Shown: in pieces, positions 15,570-24,096 of the stretch
Numbering within the stretch: the first letter of the stretch is position 1
Layout: the number at the start of each line of letters is the position of its first letter
NCBI GenBank assembly: GCA_937923735.1
Contig: CALDUJ010000114.1
Span: 1-42,752 of the forward strand
Length of the DNA: 42,752 bases
Direction: 5' to 3'
From: an uncultured Flavobacteriaceae bacterium
GTDB lineage: Bacteria; Bacteroidota; Bacteroidia; Flavobacteriales; Flavobacteriaceae
Position numbers and translations under genes: made by a program
Notes under the pieces: model-generated
The model's input: the letters and a program-made list of their open reading frames with translations, nothing else
Databases searched by the model: none
What the model was told of the DNA's origin: nothing

Positions 15570-16586
15570 AAATTCACTCCCTACATTAACCTCACTTTCT
15601 ACATATAATTTTTCATCATGAGCTTCAATAATATGTTTTACAATAGCTAATCCGAGCCCAGAACCTCCAACTTTACGAGAACCACTTTTATCTACTCTAT
15701 AAAAACGCTCAAACAATCTTGGAAGGTGTTCTTGTGCAATTCCTTCGCCATTATCCGTTACTCTCACTATTACTTTACTTTTAATGAGGTTTTCGATACT
15801 AACCTCAGTCGTACCTTTATCCTCACCATACTTAATAGAATTAACTACTAGATTGGTAAGCACCTGTTCGATGCGTTCTCGATCTCCTCTAACTACAATT
15901 GGCTTTTCATAATCGGTATCAAAAGTGAGTGTTATTTTCTTTTTGGATGCTTTTATTTCCAATAGCTCAAATACATTTTTAACAAGTGCTACGATATCAA
16001 ATTCTTCCACATTCAGACTAAGGTCACCTGTTTCAAGTTTGGTAATCATATCCAAGTCCTTTATAATGTATGTAAGTCGCTCAACACCTTTATTAGCCCT
16101 TTCGAGATATTTTCTGTTGATTTTTTCATTGTCCATGGCACCATCCAAAAGTGTTTCGATATAACCTTGAACAGTAAATAAGGGTGTTTTTAACTCATGA
16201 GACACATTACCCATAAATTCTTTTCGATATTGCTCTCGTACTTTAAGCGTTTCAATTTCTAGCTTTTTATCCCTAGCGTACTTATCTATTTCTTCGGTCA
16301 GCGTAGCCATATCAGTCGTAATTTGCTGCTTTACAAAAGACTTTGATTCGAGTAATGTTAAGTCATCATAGATTTTTTTTACACGCTTGTAGATGAAATT
16401 TTGAACTCTGTATTGGGTAATAACAAATGATAATAAAAAGCAAATAATAGCAAAAACTAGCAGTAACAAGTAATTAAATTCAAAGAAGAAAAACAAAAAA
16501 ACACCCAAGAAGAGTGTTAGAAAAAGTGTTATAAATAGTGCTGTTCTGGAAGCAAACCTGTACGATTTTTTAAACTCTTTAGCCAT
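15543..16586 (-). CDS. PhoR-like sensor histidine kinase without a periplasmic sensor domain
   Basis: A membrane kinase of 347 residues. Two hydrophobic segments (about 13-36 and 38-57) are joined by only a few residues, so there is no extracytoplasmic domain. A linker or coiled coil (60-115) leads to the dimerisation helix with phospho-acceptor His130 in GNVSHELKTPLFTV. The ATP-binding domain shows NLVVNSIKYG (N box), VTDNGEGI (G1), FERFYRVD (F box) and GGSGLGLAIVKHI (G2). It is coupled to the response regulator by a TAATG overlap at 16584-16588. It resembles the PhoR group, but a phosphate role cannot be shown from the sequence because no pst or pho genes are nearby. Confidence 0.93.
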   Translation of the reverse strand: MAKEFKKSYRFASRTALFITLFLTLFLGVFLFFFFEFNYLLLLVFAIICFLLSFVITQYRVQNFIYKRVKKIYDDLTLLESKSFVKQQITTDMATLTEEIDKYARDKKLEIETLKVREQYRKEFMGNVSHELKTPLFTVQGYIETLLDGAMDNEKINRKYLERANKGVERLTYIIKDLDMITKLETGDLSLNVEEFDIVALVKNVFELLEIKASKKKITLTFDTDYEKPIVVRGDRERIEQVLTNLVVNSIKYGEDKGTTEVSIENLIKSKVIVRVTDNGEGIAQEHLPRLFERFYRVDKSGSRKVGGSGLGLAIVKHIIEAHDEKLYVESEVNVGSEFSFTLEKAK

Positions 16587-17269
16587 TATTCTACAAACTT
16601 GTAGCCAACACCTTTAATTGTTTTTATACGTTTATCTTCTATCTTTTCGCGAAGCTTTCTTATGTGTACATCTATGGTCCTACCACCAACTACTACATCA
16701 TTACCCCACACTTTATCCAGTATATCTTCACGCTTAAAAACTTTTCCAGGCTTGGACGAAAGCAAAGATAACAATTCAAATTCTTTACGAGGAAGGATGA
16801 TTTCTTTGCCTTTTAAAATGATTTTATACTCATCTCTATCGATTATGAGGTCTCCTATTTTAAGAACATCTTTTTTTGAATCCGTATCTCTTAAACGCCT
16901 AAGAAGCGCTTTTACCTTGCTCACTAAAACTTTAGGCTTTATTGGTTTTGTTATATAGTCATCCGCCCCCGCATCGAATCCAGCTACTTGAGAGTAGTCT
17001 TCTCCTCTGGCCGTCAAAAAAGTAATGATAGTGTCTTCCAGTCCAGACGTTTTTCTGATAATTTCGCATGCTTCAATACCATCCATTTCAGGCATCATAA
17101 CATCAAGAATAATCAAATGAGGTTTTTCTTTTTTAGCCTTTTTAACACCTTCTTCGCCGTTTTCAGCGGTGATTACTTGATAGCCTTCAGACGAGAGGTT
17201 ATAACCCACTATCTCTAAAATATCGGGCTCATCGTCGACCAAAAGTATTTTTATTTCTTTTTTCTTCAT
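16586..17269 (-). CDS. OmpR/PhoB-type response regulator
   Basis: A two-domain regulator of 227 residues. The receiver domain has ILLVDDEPD (8-16), the phospho-acceptor Asp56 in LIILDVMMPEMDG, FLTARGED and ADDYITKPIKPK. The C-terminal winged helix has LPRKEFELLSLLSSKPGKVF and GGRTIDVHIRKLREKIE, ending in the family-typical IKTIKGVGYKFVE. It is the first gene of the two-component operon and its stop overlaps the kinase start. By family it is a DNA-binding transcription factor. Its targets are unknown. The upstream box TATCTTTA (minus strand, near 17291) misses the consensus by one base. Confidence 0.93.
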   Translation of the reverse strand: MKKKEIKILLVDDEPDILEIVGYNLSSEGYQVITAENGEEGVKKAKKEKPHLIILDVMMPEMDGIEACEIIRKTSGLEDTIITFLTARGEDYSQVAGFDAGADDYITKPIKPKVLVSKVKALLRRLRDTDSKKDVLKIGDLIIDRDEYKIILKGKEIILPRKEFELLSLLSSKPGKVFKREDILDKVWGNDVVVGGRTIDVHIRKLREKIEDKRIKTIKGVGYKFVE

Positions 17270-17477
17270 CTAACAAATTATGTCACTCTGGTAAAGATAT
17301 AGTTATTCCTACAATTTTTTAAACTTTGCTGTTGTTCTTAACAATTAAGTAACGTTGCGGATTTACTTAAACAACATACATCGAACTTATGTTATATTGT
17401 TGATAACATTAGGTTTTACAAGCTTCTAAAACAGTTAATTCTCCCTATATTTAAAATCTTAATTTAAATAAATCCTT

Positions 17478-19472
17478 ATGAAAAAAATTTACTTTTTATT
17501 AATGGCTTTACTAATCTCAGTAGGGTCTTTAGCACAAACTACTGTGTTTATAAATGAAATTCATTATGATAATAGTGGAGGAGATGTTAATGAAGGTTTT
17601 GAAATTGCTGGTCCAGCAGGCACAGATTTAACTGGTTGGACTGTTGCCAAGTATAATGGAGGCAACAGCTCTGTATATGGTACAGAATCTCTTAGCGGAA
17701 TAATACCCGATTTAGAAAATGGTTACGGAACAATTTGGTTTGGATTACCTTCCAATGGTTTACAAAATGGACCAGCCGAAGGACTTGCACTTGTTGCCGC
17801 TGACGGCACTACAGTTGTGCAATTCTTAAGTTATGAGGGAGCTATTACTGCCGCAGACGGTCCAGCTATAGGTACAATGTCTACGGATATAGGTGTTTCT
17901 GAAGCATCTGGAACTCCTGTAGATCAATCACTACAACTTTCTGGATCAGGAAGTACTTATGAAGATTTTGCTTGGACTGCACCTTCTGCTCACTCAAGAG
18001 GTGTTGTGAATATTAGCCAAACTTTTGGTGCCGCTGCTCCAACAATAAACACGAATCCTACTTCTATTTCAGGTTTGTTTTATTTTGAAGGGAATGGCCC
18101 ATCTAACGAAGAAACCTTTAGCGCATCTGGTGTAAATTTAATTGGAGACATTACTATTTCTGCTCCTACAAACTTCGAAATATCGACATCTGCTGGAACT
18201 GGTTTTACAAATTCCATTTTACTTGAACAGACTGGAGGGACTGTAGCTGCAACAACAATTTATGTTAGAATGGTAAGCGGATTAACCAGCGACTCTTATT
18301 CTGAGGATATTGATTTAGATTCCCCAGGTGCGGGCAGTAAAATAGTAAGCGTTAGTGGCCTTGTATCGCCAGCTGACCCTCAAATATCGATGGGCGGTAA
18401 CATAAGCGGTTTACAATATAACGAAGGCTCAGGGCCTTCACCAAACGATACGTTTGGTGTTTCTGGTTTATTCTTAACAAACGACATAACCGTAACTGCT
18501 CCTGCAAATTTTGAAGTCTCCCTTTCTGAAATGACAGGGTATGCGCCTTCAGTGACTCTTACACCATCTGAAGGAACAGTTGAAAATACAACTATATATG
18601 TACGATTATCTGCTGGACTTATGGAAGGTATGTATTCTGGAGATATAACTGCATCTTCTTCTCCTGCTACAGATCAAACATTAGCCATAACTGGAGAAGT
18701 CTTTGCAGCAGCAACTTGCGCTGCAGCTGGAGATATCGTTATTACAGAAATTTTTCAGAATGCAAGTGGATCTGACACGAATAAAGAATGGTTTGAAGTA
18801 TATAATAATTCTGGTAGCGATATTGATTTAAATAGTTGGATTATATCAGATAACGGGGCAGATTCGCATACAATTAACGCATCTGTAATTGTGCCTGCTG
18901 GAGGATATGCAGTATTGGGATCCAGTGCTGATACTGCCTCAAATGGTGGCGTTACAGTGAATTATGCATATTCTGGAATTAACCTTGCAAATGGAGACGA
19001 TGAAATTATACTAACTTGTAATAGTGCTGTAATCGATCAGGTTTTTTATGATGGAGGCCCTCTTTTTCCAGACCCTGATGGTGCTAGCATGGAATTATCA
19101 TCAACTTTTCCATCTGCTAGAAACTATACGGATAATGACGATGGGGTAAATTGGGGTGTTGCAACTACTCCTTTTGGAGATGGTGATTTAGGTACACCTG
19201 GTGCTGCCAATGACTTTACGCTGTCCAACGACAATTTTGATACTAATGGCTTTAGCATCTATCCTAATCCTACGGCAACTGGTTTTGTTAACATAAAAAC
19301 AAATACTGGTGGAGATGTCTTAGTTTCGGTATTTAATGTGCTTGGAAAGCAAGTAATCAGCATGGAACTGAAAAATGAAAGATTAGATGTCTCCAACTTA
19401 AATACTGGTGTTTACATCATGAGATTATCTCAAGAGAGCAATACAGTAACTAAAAAACTTATCATTAAATAA
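17478..19472 (+). CDS. T9SS-exported protein with lamin-tail domains and two Ig-like repeats
   Basis: A secreted protein of 664 residues. MKKIYFLLMALLISVGSLAQ is a Sec signal peptide. Residues of about 22-185 look like a lamin-tail-like domain (VFINEIHYDNSGGDVNEGFE). Two repeats of about 100 residues follow, each with an ASGVNL/VSGLFL, DITISAP/DITVTAP, NFEIS/NFEVS and TTIYVRMVSGL/TTIYVRLSAGL series of beta strands. A second, clear lamin-tail domain (ITEIFQNASGSDTNKEWFEV, LNSWIISDNG) comes next. The end from about 590 is a type A T9SS sorting domain (FSIYPNPTATGFVNI ... NTGVYIMRL ... KKLIIK). It should be exported across the outer membrane and anchored or released. Its role may be adhesion or nuclease-related, but no enzyme motif is visible. 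Confidence 0.88.
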   Translation: MKKIYFLLMALLISVGSLAQTTVFINEIHYDNSGGDVNEGFEIAGPAGTDLTGWTVAKYNGGNSSVYGTESLSGIIPDLENGYGTIWFGLPSNGLQNGPAEGLALVAADGTTVVQFLSYEGAITAADGPAIGTMSTDIGVSEASGTPVDQSLQLSGSGSTYEDFAWTAPSAHSRGVVNISQTFGAAAPTINTNPTSISGLFYFEGNGPSNEETFSASGVNLIGDITISAPTNFEISTSAGTGFTNSILLEQTGGTVAATTIYVRMVSGLTSDSYSEDIDLDSPGAGSKIVSVSGLVSPADPQISMGGNISGLQYNEGSGPSPNDTFGVSGLFLTNDITVTAPANFEVSLSEMTGYAPSVTLTPSEGTVENTTIYVRLSAGLMEGMYSGDITASSSPATDQTLAITGEVFAAATCAAAGDIVITEIFQNASGSDTNKEWFEVYNNSGSDIDLNSWIISDNGADSHTINASVIVPAGGYAVLGSSADTASNGGVTVNYAYSGINLANGDDEIILTCNSAVIDQVFYDGGPLFPDPDGASMELSSTFPSARNYTDNDDGVNWGVATTPFGDGDLGTPGAANDFTLSNDNFDTNGFSIYPNPTATGFVNIKTNTGGDVLVSVFNVLGKQVISMELKNERLDVSNLNTGVYIMRLSQESNTVTKKLIIK

Positions 19473-19494
19473 ATGTTATTGCTTAATTAAAACG

Positions 19495-19523
19495 AAAGCA
19501 TCCCTTAATTGGGATGCTTTTTT
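19495..19523 (+). terminator. Rho-independent terminator after the T9SS cargo gene
   Basis: A perfect 10-bp stem, aaagcatccc (19495-19504) with gggatgcttt (19511-19520), has a 6-base loop and is followed by T residues to 19523. It lies 22 bases after the stop. Confidence 0.9.
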
Positions 19524-19532
19524 ATTTCTATC

Positions 19533-19540
19533 TACTTTTG
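19533..19540 (+). promoter_or_regulatory. Predicted promoter of the LuxE-like gene, very close to its start
   Basis: TACTTTTG matches the TAnnTTTG -7 box and ends 11 bases before the ATG at 19552. A TTG at 19509-19511 is spaced 21 bases upstream, an acceptable -33 distance, although it lies inside the terminator loop of the preceding gene. The mRNA leader would be only a few bases. Confidence 0.45.
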
Positions 19541-19551
19541 TCATTCTGAAC

Positions 19552-20532
19552 ATGATAGACAACAACAACATATTCAATATTAACAATAACTCAGAATTTG
19601 AATCTGTTGCCTTAGATGTATTTAAATTTCAGTTTGAGAACAATTCGGTATATCGTTCTTTTTGCGATTTACTATACAAGCATCCTAGCAATATAACACG
19701 CATAGAGGACATTCCTTTTTTACCTATACAATTCTTTAAATCCCATGAGGTTTTGTCTTCTTCAAAAAAAATCGAAAAAATCTTTAACAGCTCAGGGACA
19801 ACTGGCAGTATAACAAGCAAACATTATGTTACTAATACCTCTGTTTATGAAAATAGTTTTAGGAAAGGATTTAAGCATTTTTACGGAGACATTAAGGATT
19901 ATGTAGTCTTAGCTCTTTTACCTTCTTATTTAGAACGTGGAGGGTCTTCGCTCATCTATATGGTGGACGATATGATTAAAAAGTCGAATCACCCAGAAAG
20001 TGGTTTCTATTTAAATAATCTTTCTGAATTGAACACCAAGTTGAACCGTTTGGATTCTGGAGGTCAAAAAATATTACTTATTGGTGTTTCTTTTGCTTTA
20101 TTAGATTTAATTGAAACGCATAAATTAAATTTGAACAACGCTATTATTATGGAAACTGGTGGTATGAAAGGGAAGCGAAAAGAAATGATACGGGAAGAAT
20201 TGCATAATGCTCTTAAAACTGGATTTGGTGTTAAAAAAATCCATAGCGAATATGGCATGACCGAGCTACTGTCTCAAGCTTACTCAACAGGTAATGGAAT
20301 TTTTAAGTGTCCTTCTTGGATGAAAATCCTCATAAGAAATACTGAAGATGCCTTTGCTATTGAACCGCACGGAAAAACAGGAGGTATCAACATAATAGAT
20401 TTAGCAAATATTAATTCATGCTCTTTTATAGCTACTCAAGACTTAGGTAAAGTTTATGAAGACGGGACTTTTGAGGTATTAGGACGTTTTGACCATTCAG
20501 ACATTCGTGGCTGTAACCTGATGGCACTGTGA
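19552..20532 (+). CDS. LuxE-like acyl-protein synthetase (adenylate-forming)
   Basis: A 326-residue adenylate-forming enzyme of the LuxE/acyl-protein synthetase family. The nucleotide-binding loop is NSSGTTGSITSK (79-90). IPFLPIQFFKSHEV upstream and METGGMKGKRKEMIREEL, HSEYGMTELLSQAY and DLANINSCSFIATQDLG downstream are family-typical. In luminous bacteria LuxE activates a fatty acid for the reductase LuxC. There is no luxC, luxD or luxAB here, so the acyl substrate and acceptor are unknown. It is much shorter than acyl-CoA synthetases and lacks their C-terminal lid. Similar stand-alone genes exist in Bacteroidota, sometimes near envelope or polysaccharide genes. Confidence 0.82.
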   Translation: MIDNNNIFNINNNSEFESVALDVFKFQFENNSVYRSFCDLLYKHPSNITRIEDIPFLPIQFFKSHEVLSSSKKIEKIFNSSGTTGSITSKHYVTNTSVYENSFRKGFKHFYGDIKDYVVLALLPSYLERGGSSLIYMVDDMIKKSNHPESGFYLNNLSELNTKLNRLDSGGQKILLIGVSFALLDLIETHKLNLNNAIIMETGGMKGKRKEMIREELHNALKTGFGVKKIHSEYGMTELLSQAYSTGNGIFKCPSWMKILIRNTEDAFAIEPHGKTGGINIIDLANINSCSFIATQDLGKVYEDGTFEVLGRFDHSDIRGCNLMAL

Positions 20533-20573
20533 TTTGAGTCTTTGTTTATCGACTTATCATCTACATCTTTAAA

Positions 20574-21017
20574 ATGAAATATTACCTAATACCATTTCTG
20601 TTTATAACATCTTTTGTTAATGCTCAGAGTATAGATTACAATACTAAAAAAGGGTATGTAGCCGAAGGTTTTGATGTAGTTGCCTATTTTAGTGAAACTG
20701 CATTAGAAGGGAAAAAACAGTATGCAACAGAACATGATGGTGTTAAGTACAAGTTCATTTCTGAAGTAAATTTAAAAGCTTTTAAAGCTAATCCTGAGAA
20801 ATACAAACCGCAATATGGAGGTTATTGCGCTTATGCTGTGGCGTTGAAATCGAAAAAAGTTGGTGTAAACCCTAAAACTTTCGAAATACGTGATGGAAAG
20901 CTCTACCTATTTTATAATTCATGGGGGACAAATACCCTTGAACTCTGGAAAAAAGAAAATGTGAAAGGTTTACAGAAAAAAGCCGACTATAATTGGGAGT
21001 TGATTAAACTCAAATAA
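20574..21017 (+). CDS. YHS-domain protein, exported
   Basis: A 147-residue protein with a Sec signal (MKYYLIPFLFITSFVNAQS) and a YHS domain. GYVAEGFDVVAYF and the core KYKFISEVNLKAFKANPEKYKPQY are followed by GGYCAYAVA, which holds the single mature Cys. YHS domains are small metal- or heme-associated modules, but the function here is unknown. The final aromatic-rich stretch (LYLFYNSWGTNTLELW) is conserved in this subgroup. It follows the LuxE-like gene by 41 bases without a visible promoter box, so the two may share a transcript that ends at the hairpin at 21063. Confidence 0.8.
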   Translation: MKYYLIPFLFITSFVNAQSIDYNTKKGYVAEGFDVVAYFSETALEGKKQYATEHDGVKYKFISEVNLKAFKANPEKYKPQYGGYCAYAVALKSKKVGVNPKTFEIRDGKLYLFYNSWGTNTLELWKKENVKGLQKKADYNWELIKLK

Positions 21018-21062
21018 AATTTTCTTTGAAAAAGAGAAATTTTAAGTTGGTTAGTTTTTCTT

Positions 21063-21096
21063 AGACCTGGTACTCTCGTATCAGGTCTTTGTTTTT
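21063..21096 (+). terminator. Rho-independent terminator after the YHS gene
   Basis: An 11-bp stem (21063-21073 with 21078-21088, one G-U pair) and a 4-base loop are followed by TTGTTTTT. The other strand lacks a U run after the stem, so the signal serves the plus strand. It slightly overlaps the last codons of tyrS. Confidence 0.8.
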
Positions 21097-22390
21097 ATAT
21101 AGCCCGGATAATGAAATATTTCTTCTTACCCCTTTGTAATAAAACAAAGGTATTACTTATCAAATTCTCAGAATTAATAATATAATCCTCTCTTACTTTT
21201 TCCTTATTTACAGATATAGAGTTTTCCTTAAGTGCTCTTCGAGCTTCACCATTTGAACTCAAGAAATTAGTATTAGCAGCTAAAGCTTCAATCATATCCA
21301 TACCGTTTTCAATCTCAGAACGATTGATGTCTACTTGCGGTACGCCTTCAAAAATATCTAAAAAGGTAGATTGATCTAAATTCTTTAAATCATCAGCAGT
21401 AGATTTTCCGAAAAGGATATTTGATGCTTTTATAGCATTGTCAAGATTTTCTCTGCCATGTACAATCAATGTTACTTCCTCTGCCAATCGTTTTTGAAGC
21501 ACTCTAACATGCGGTGCCTCTTTATGAGTTTCGATAAGGGTTTGAATATCTTTTTGATTCAAAAACGTAAAAATCTTAATGTATTTCTCGGCATCTTCAT
21601 CACTTGTATTTAACCAATACTGATAAAATTTATAAGGTGAGGTTCTATTGGCATCTAACCAGACATTACCACCTTCACTTTTGCCAAATTTACTTCCATC
21701 AGATTTAGTTATTAAAGGACATGTAATCGCATACCCTTTTCCCCCACCAATTCTCCTAATTAATTCTGTACCTGTTGTAATATTCCCCCATTGATCGCTT
21801 CCTCCCATTTGCAGAGTACAACCATTTTCTCTATATAAATGCAAGAAATCATAACCTTGTACCATTTGATATGTGAATTCTGTAAAAGACATCCCTTCAG
21901 AGTCGTCTGAGGTTATCCTATTCTTTACTGAATCTTTAGCCATCATGTAGTTTACAGTAATATGTTTTCCCACATCACGAATAAAATCGAGAAAAGTGAA
22001 ATCTTTCATCCAATCGTAATTATTTACAAGGACGGCAGCATTTTTCTCATTACTATCAAAATCCAAGAAGTGAGAGAGCTGACTCTTTACAGATTCTTGA
22101 TTATGTCTTAATGTTTTTTCATCTAACAAATTACGTTCATTAGATTTACCCGAAGGATCTCCAATCATACCAGTTGCACCACCTACAAGAGCATATGGTT
22201 TATGCCCAGACCTTTGAAAATGGGCTAGTAACATTATGGGCACTAAATTTCCAATGTGCAAAGAATCTGCTGTTGGGTCGAACCCTATATAAGCCGAACG
22301 CATCTCCTCTAATAAATGTTCCTCAGTTCCAGGCATATCTTGATGTAACATCCCTCTCCACTTAAGCTCTTCGATAAAATTCTTTGACAT
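21095..22390 (-). CDS. tyrS: Tyrosyl-tRNA synthetase
   Basis: Charges tRNA(Tyr). The 431-residue class I synthetase has the HIGH-type motif DSLHIGNL (42-49) and the KMSKS-type motif SKFGKSEGG near residues 230-238. AYIGFDPTA, the tyrosine-binding segment [12 protein letters not shown] and [13 protein letters not shown] are also typical. The C-terminal S4-like RNA-binding domain is visible from about 350 ([14 protein letters not shown] ... [18 protein letters not shown]). It is transcribed alone from a predicted promoter just upstream. Confidence 0.97.
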   Translation of the reverse strand: MSKNFIEELKWRGMLHQDMPGTEEHLLEEMRSAYIGFDPTADSLHIGNLVPIMLLAHFQRSGHKPYALVGGATGMIGDPSGKSNERNLLDEKTLRHNQESVKSQLSHFLDFDSNEKNAAVLVNNYDWMKDFTFLDFIRDVGKHITVNYMMAKDSVKNRITSDDSEGMSFTEFTYQMVQGYDFLHLYRENGCTLQMGGSDQWGNITTGTELIRRIGGGKGYAITCPLITKSDGSKFGKSEGGNVWLDANRTSPYKFYQYWLNTSDEDAEKYIKIFTFLNQKDIQTLIETHKEAPHVRVLQKRLAEEVTLIVHGRENLDNAIKASNILFGKSTADDLKNLDQSTFLDIFEGVPQVDINRSEIENGMDMIEALAANTNFLSSNGEARRALKENSISVNKEKVREDYIINSENLISNTFVLLQRGKKKYFIIRAI

Positions 22391-22416
22391 TTGATATTAT
22401 TTAGTGTAATCTGCCG

Positions 22417-22424
22417 CAAAGATA
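22417..22424 (-). promoter_or_regulatory. Predicted -7 box of tyrS
   Basis: Reads TATCTTTG on the minus strand, an exact TAnnTTTG match 26 bases before the tyrS ATG. No -33 TTG is evident. The remaining bases to 22642 hold no other feature I can support. Confidence 0.55.
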
Positions 22425-22642
22425 TATTTATACCATTTATTATTTGAATTTATTGTTAAATAAAATAATGATTTTTTTCTTTATGCGAAGTACAAAAAAT
22501 AAAGCATAGCCATAGCTACGGTTTCTTTTTTTACTAAAGCAAAAAGGAGAAAAGGGTGTTTTATTATAAAAAATTCAGATTAATGAACGGTATTCAGAGG
22601 TCAAAGACAAAAGACAATTACAAAAAAGGCTAAATTAGCCCT

Positions 22643-23650
22643 ATGATATTAGTTACTGGAGGTACTGGATTAGTTGGATCTCATTTACTTTATAAATTGA
22701 CTCAAACTGAAGATAAAGTTCGAGCGATTTATAGAAGTGAAGAAAAATTGAAAGCTGTAAAACATGTGTTTTCATATTTTACAAAAAATGTAGATTCTCA
22801 ATTCTCCAAAATTGAATGGGTTAAAGGTGACATTCTTGATATGCCTCTATTGGAAAATCATTTCAAAAATATTACCAGAGTGTATCATTGTGCAGCCTTA
22901 GTCTCTTTTGACCCAAATGACTACTACAACCTCAGGAAAACTAATATTGAAGGCACTGCAAACGTTGTTAATCTTTGCATAGAGAACAAAATAGAGAAAC
23001 TTTGTTATGTAAGTAGTATTGCAGCTATTGGTGAAGAAAAATCAGGCATAGAAATAACTGAGGAATCTCCTTGGAATTCTGAAAGAGACCATAGTGTCTA
23101 TGCCATTACAAAATACGGCGCAGAAATGGAGGTCTGGCGTGGTACACAAGAAGGCCTGAATACTGTTATTGTTAATCCAGGGATTATCCTTGGAGCTGGC
23201 TTTTGGAGAACTGGTAGTGGTAGTTTATTTAGAAAAGTCCAAAGAGGAATGAATTATTACACTTTAGGAAAAACGGGATATGTAGATATACAAGATGTAA
23301 TAGATATCATGTTTAATCTCATGAATAGTAATATTATTAATGAACGCTACATAATTGTTTCAGAAAATTGGAGTTTCAAAGAATTTACTCAAAAAGTAGC
23401 AACTGAATTGAACGTTAAAATACCATCGAAAGAAGTCAACTCATGGCTGCTTAATATTGCATGGCGATTAGATTGGTTAAGGAGTACTTTTCGTGGCAAG
23501 CGCAGAAGAATTACAAAACAAATAGCTAATTCTATGCAATCAGAATCTTTATATTCCAACTCTAAAATATTAAATACGTTAGATTATAAGTTTAAATCGG
23601 TTGATGATTCTGTCATAGAAATAAGTCAATTTTTTCTGAGAGAGTCTTGA
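22643..23650 (+). CDS. NAD(P)-dependent epimerase/dehydratase (extended SDR)
   Basis: A 335-residue extended short-chain dehydrogenase/reductase. The Rossmann nucleotide motif is VTGGTGLVGSHL (4-15). NIEGTANVVNLC, the catalytic VSSIAAIG and YAITKYGAE (Y-x-x-x-K) are intact. INPGIILGAG-type (here VNPGIILGAGFW) and YVDIQDV segments place it with the dihydroflavonol-reductase-like or NAD-epimerase group. Substrate is unknown. The last 25 bases overlap the 3' end of the DUF4296 gene on the other strand. The box TAAATTAG just upstream misses the -7 consensus by one base. Confidence 0.88.
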   Translation: MILVTGGTGLVGSHLLYKLTQTEDKVRAIYRSEEKLKAVKHVFSYFTKNVDSQFSKIEWVKGDILDMPLLENHFKNITRVYHCAALVSFDPNDYYNLRKTNIEGTANVVNLCIENKIEKLCYVSSIAAIGEEKSGIEITEESPWNSERDHSVYAITKYGAEMEVWRGTQEGLNTVIVNPGIILGAGFWRTGSGSLFRKVQRGMNYYTLGKTGYVDIQDVIDIMFNLMNSNIINERYIIVSENWSFKEFTQKVATELNVKIPSKEVNSWLLNIAWRLDWLRSTFRGKRRRITKQIANSMQSESLYSNSKILNTLDYKFKSVDDSVIEISQFFLRES

Positions 23651-24096
23651 ATTTTTTCTATCTCTCTATCCTCTTTAACTCTCATTAAAGAATCCTTAAC
23701 TCGATTCTTTTTTATTCTTCTAATCGAGTCTTCACCTCTTTTAGCCTTTAGCTCTTTCTCTTGTATTTTTTTGTAGGTATCTCTTTCTTTTTCGAGCTTT
23801 ATCTTTACTCTAGTATATATGTCTTTTATGACGTCTACGTCATGGGCGTAGTAATCATTACTTTCTGCAAACTGTAAGCTATCAATATTATATTTTTTAT
23901 AGACAAACGCATCTGGTACAATTCCGTTTTTATCTAAGACATCTTTTTTTAATCCTCTCGCAGAACTAAGTTTAGTTATATCCACCATAATATCTACCAT
24001 TTGCGATTTAGATATCAAATTATCTGGTTTCTTTAACTTACTATTATCGCAAGATGTTACAATACCAAAAAACAAAAACACAATTACTAATCTCAT
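23626..24096 (-). CDS. DUF4296 lipoprotein
   Basis: A 156-residue lipoprotein (signal MRLVIVFLFFGIVTSC, Cys16) of unknown function, recognised as DUF4296. The core reads MVDIMVDITKLSSARG, then a Y-x-x-YNIDSLQFAESNDYYA segment, then a long highly charged helix (from about 95, rich in K, E and R) that ends the protein. The start shares a base with the dihydroorotase stop (TAATG), so translation is probably coupled. In Flavobacteriia this gene is commonly found beside dihydroorotase and a DPM-like glycosyltransferase, as here. That is a recalled association, not one tested here. Confidence 0.82.
   Translation of the reverse strand: MRLVIVFLFFGIVTSCDNSKLKKPDNLISKSQMVDIMVDITKLSSARGLKKDVLDKNGIVPDAFVYKKYNIDSLQFAESNDYYAHDVDVIKDIYTRVKIKLEKERDTYKKIQEKELKAKRGEDSIRRIKKNRVKDSLMRVKEDREIEKIQDSLRKN

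Noticed and set aside
16586-19472. Functional link between the two-component pair and the adjacent T9SS cargo
   Set aside because: The genes are divergent with a 208-base gap and no shared operator could be identified. Proximity alone is not enough.
22503-22525. Small hairpin with a T-rich run on the minus strand in the tyrS-epimerase gap
   Set aside because: The 6-bp stem has a G-U pair and no minus-strand gene lies upstream that would need ending, so I do not call a terminator or small RNA.
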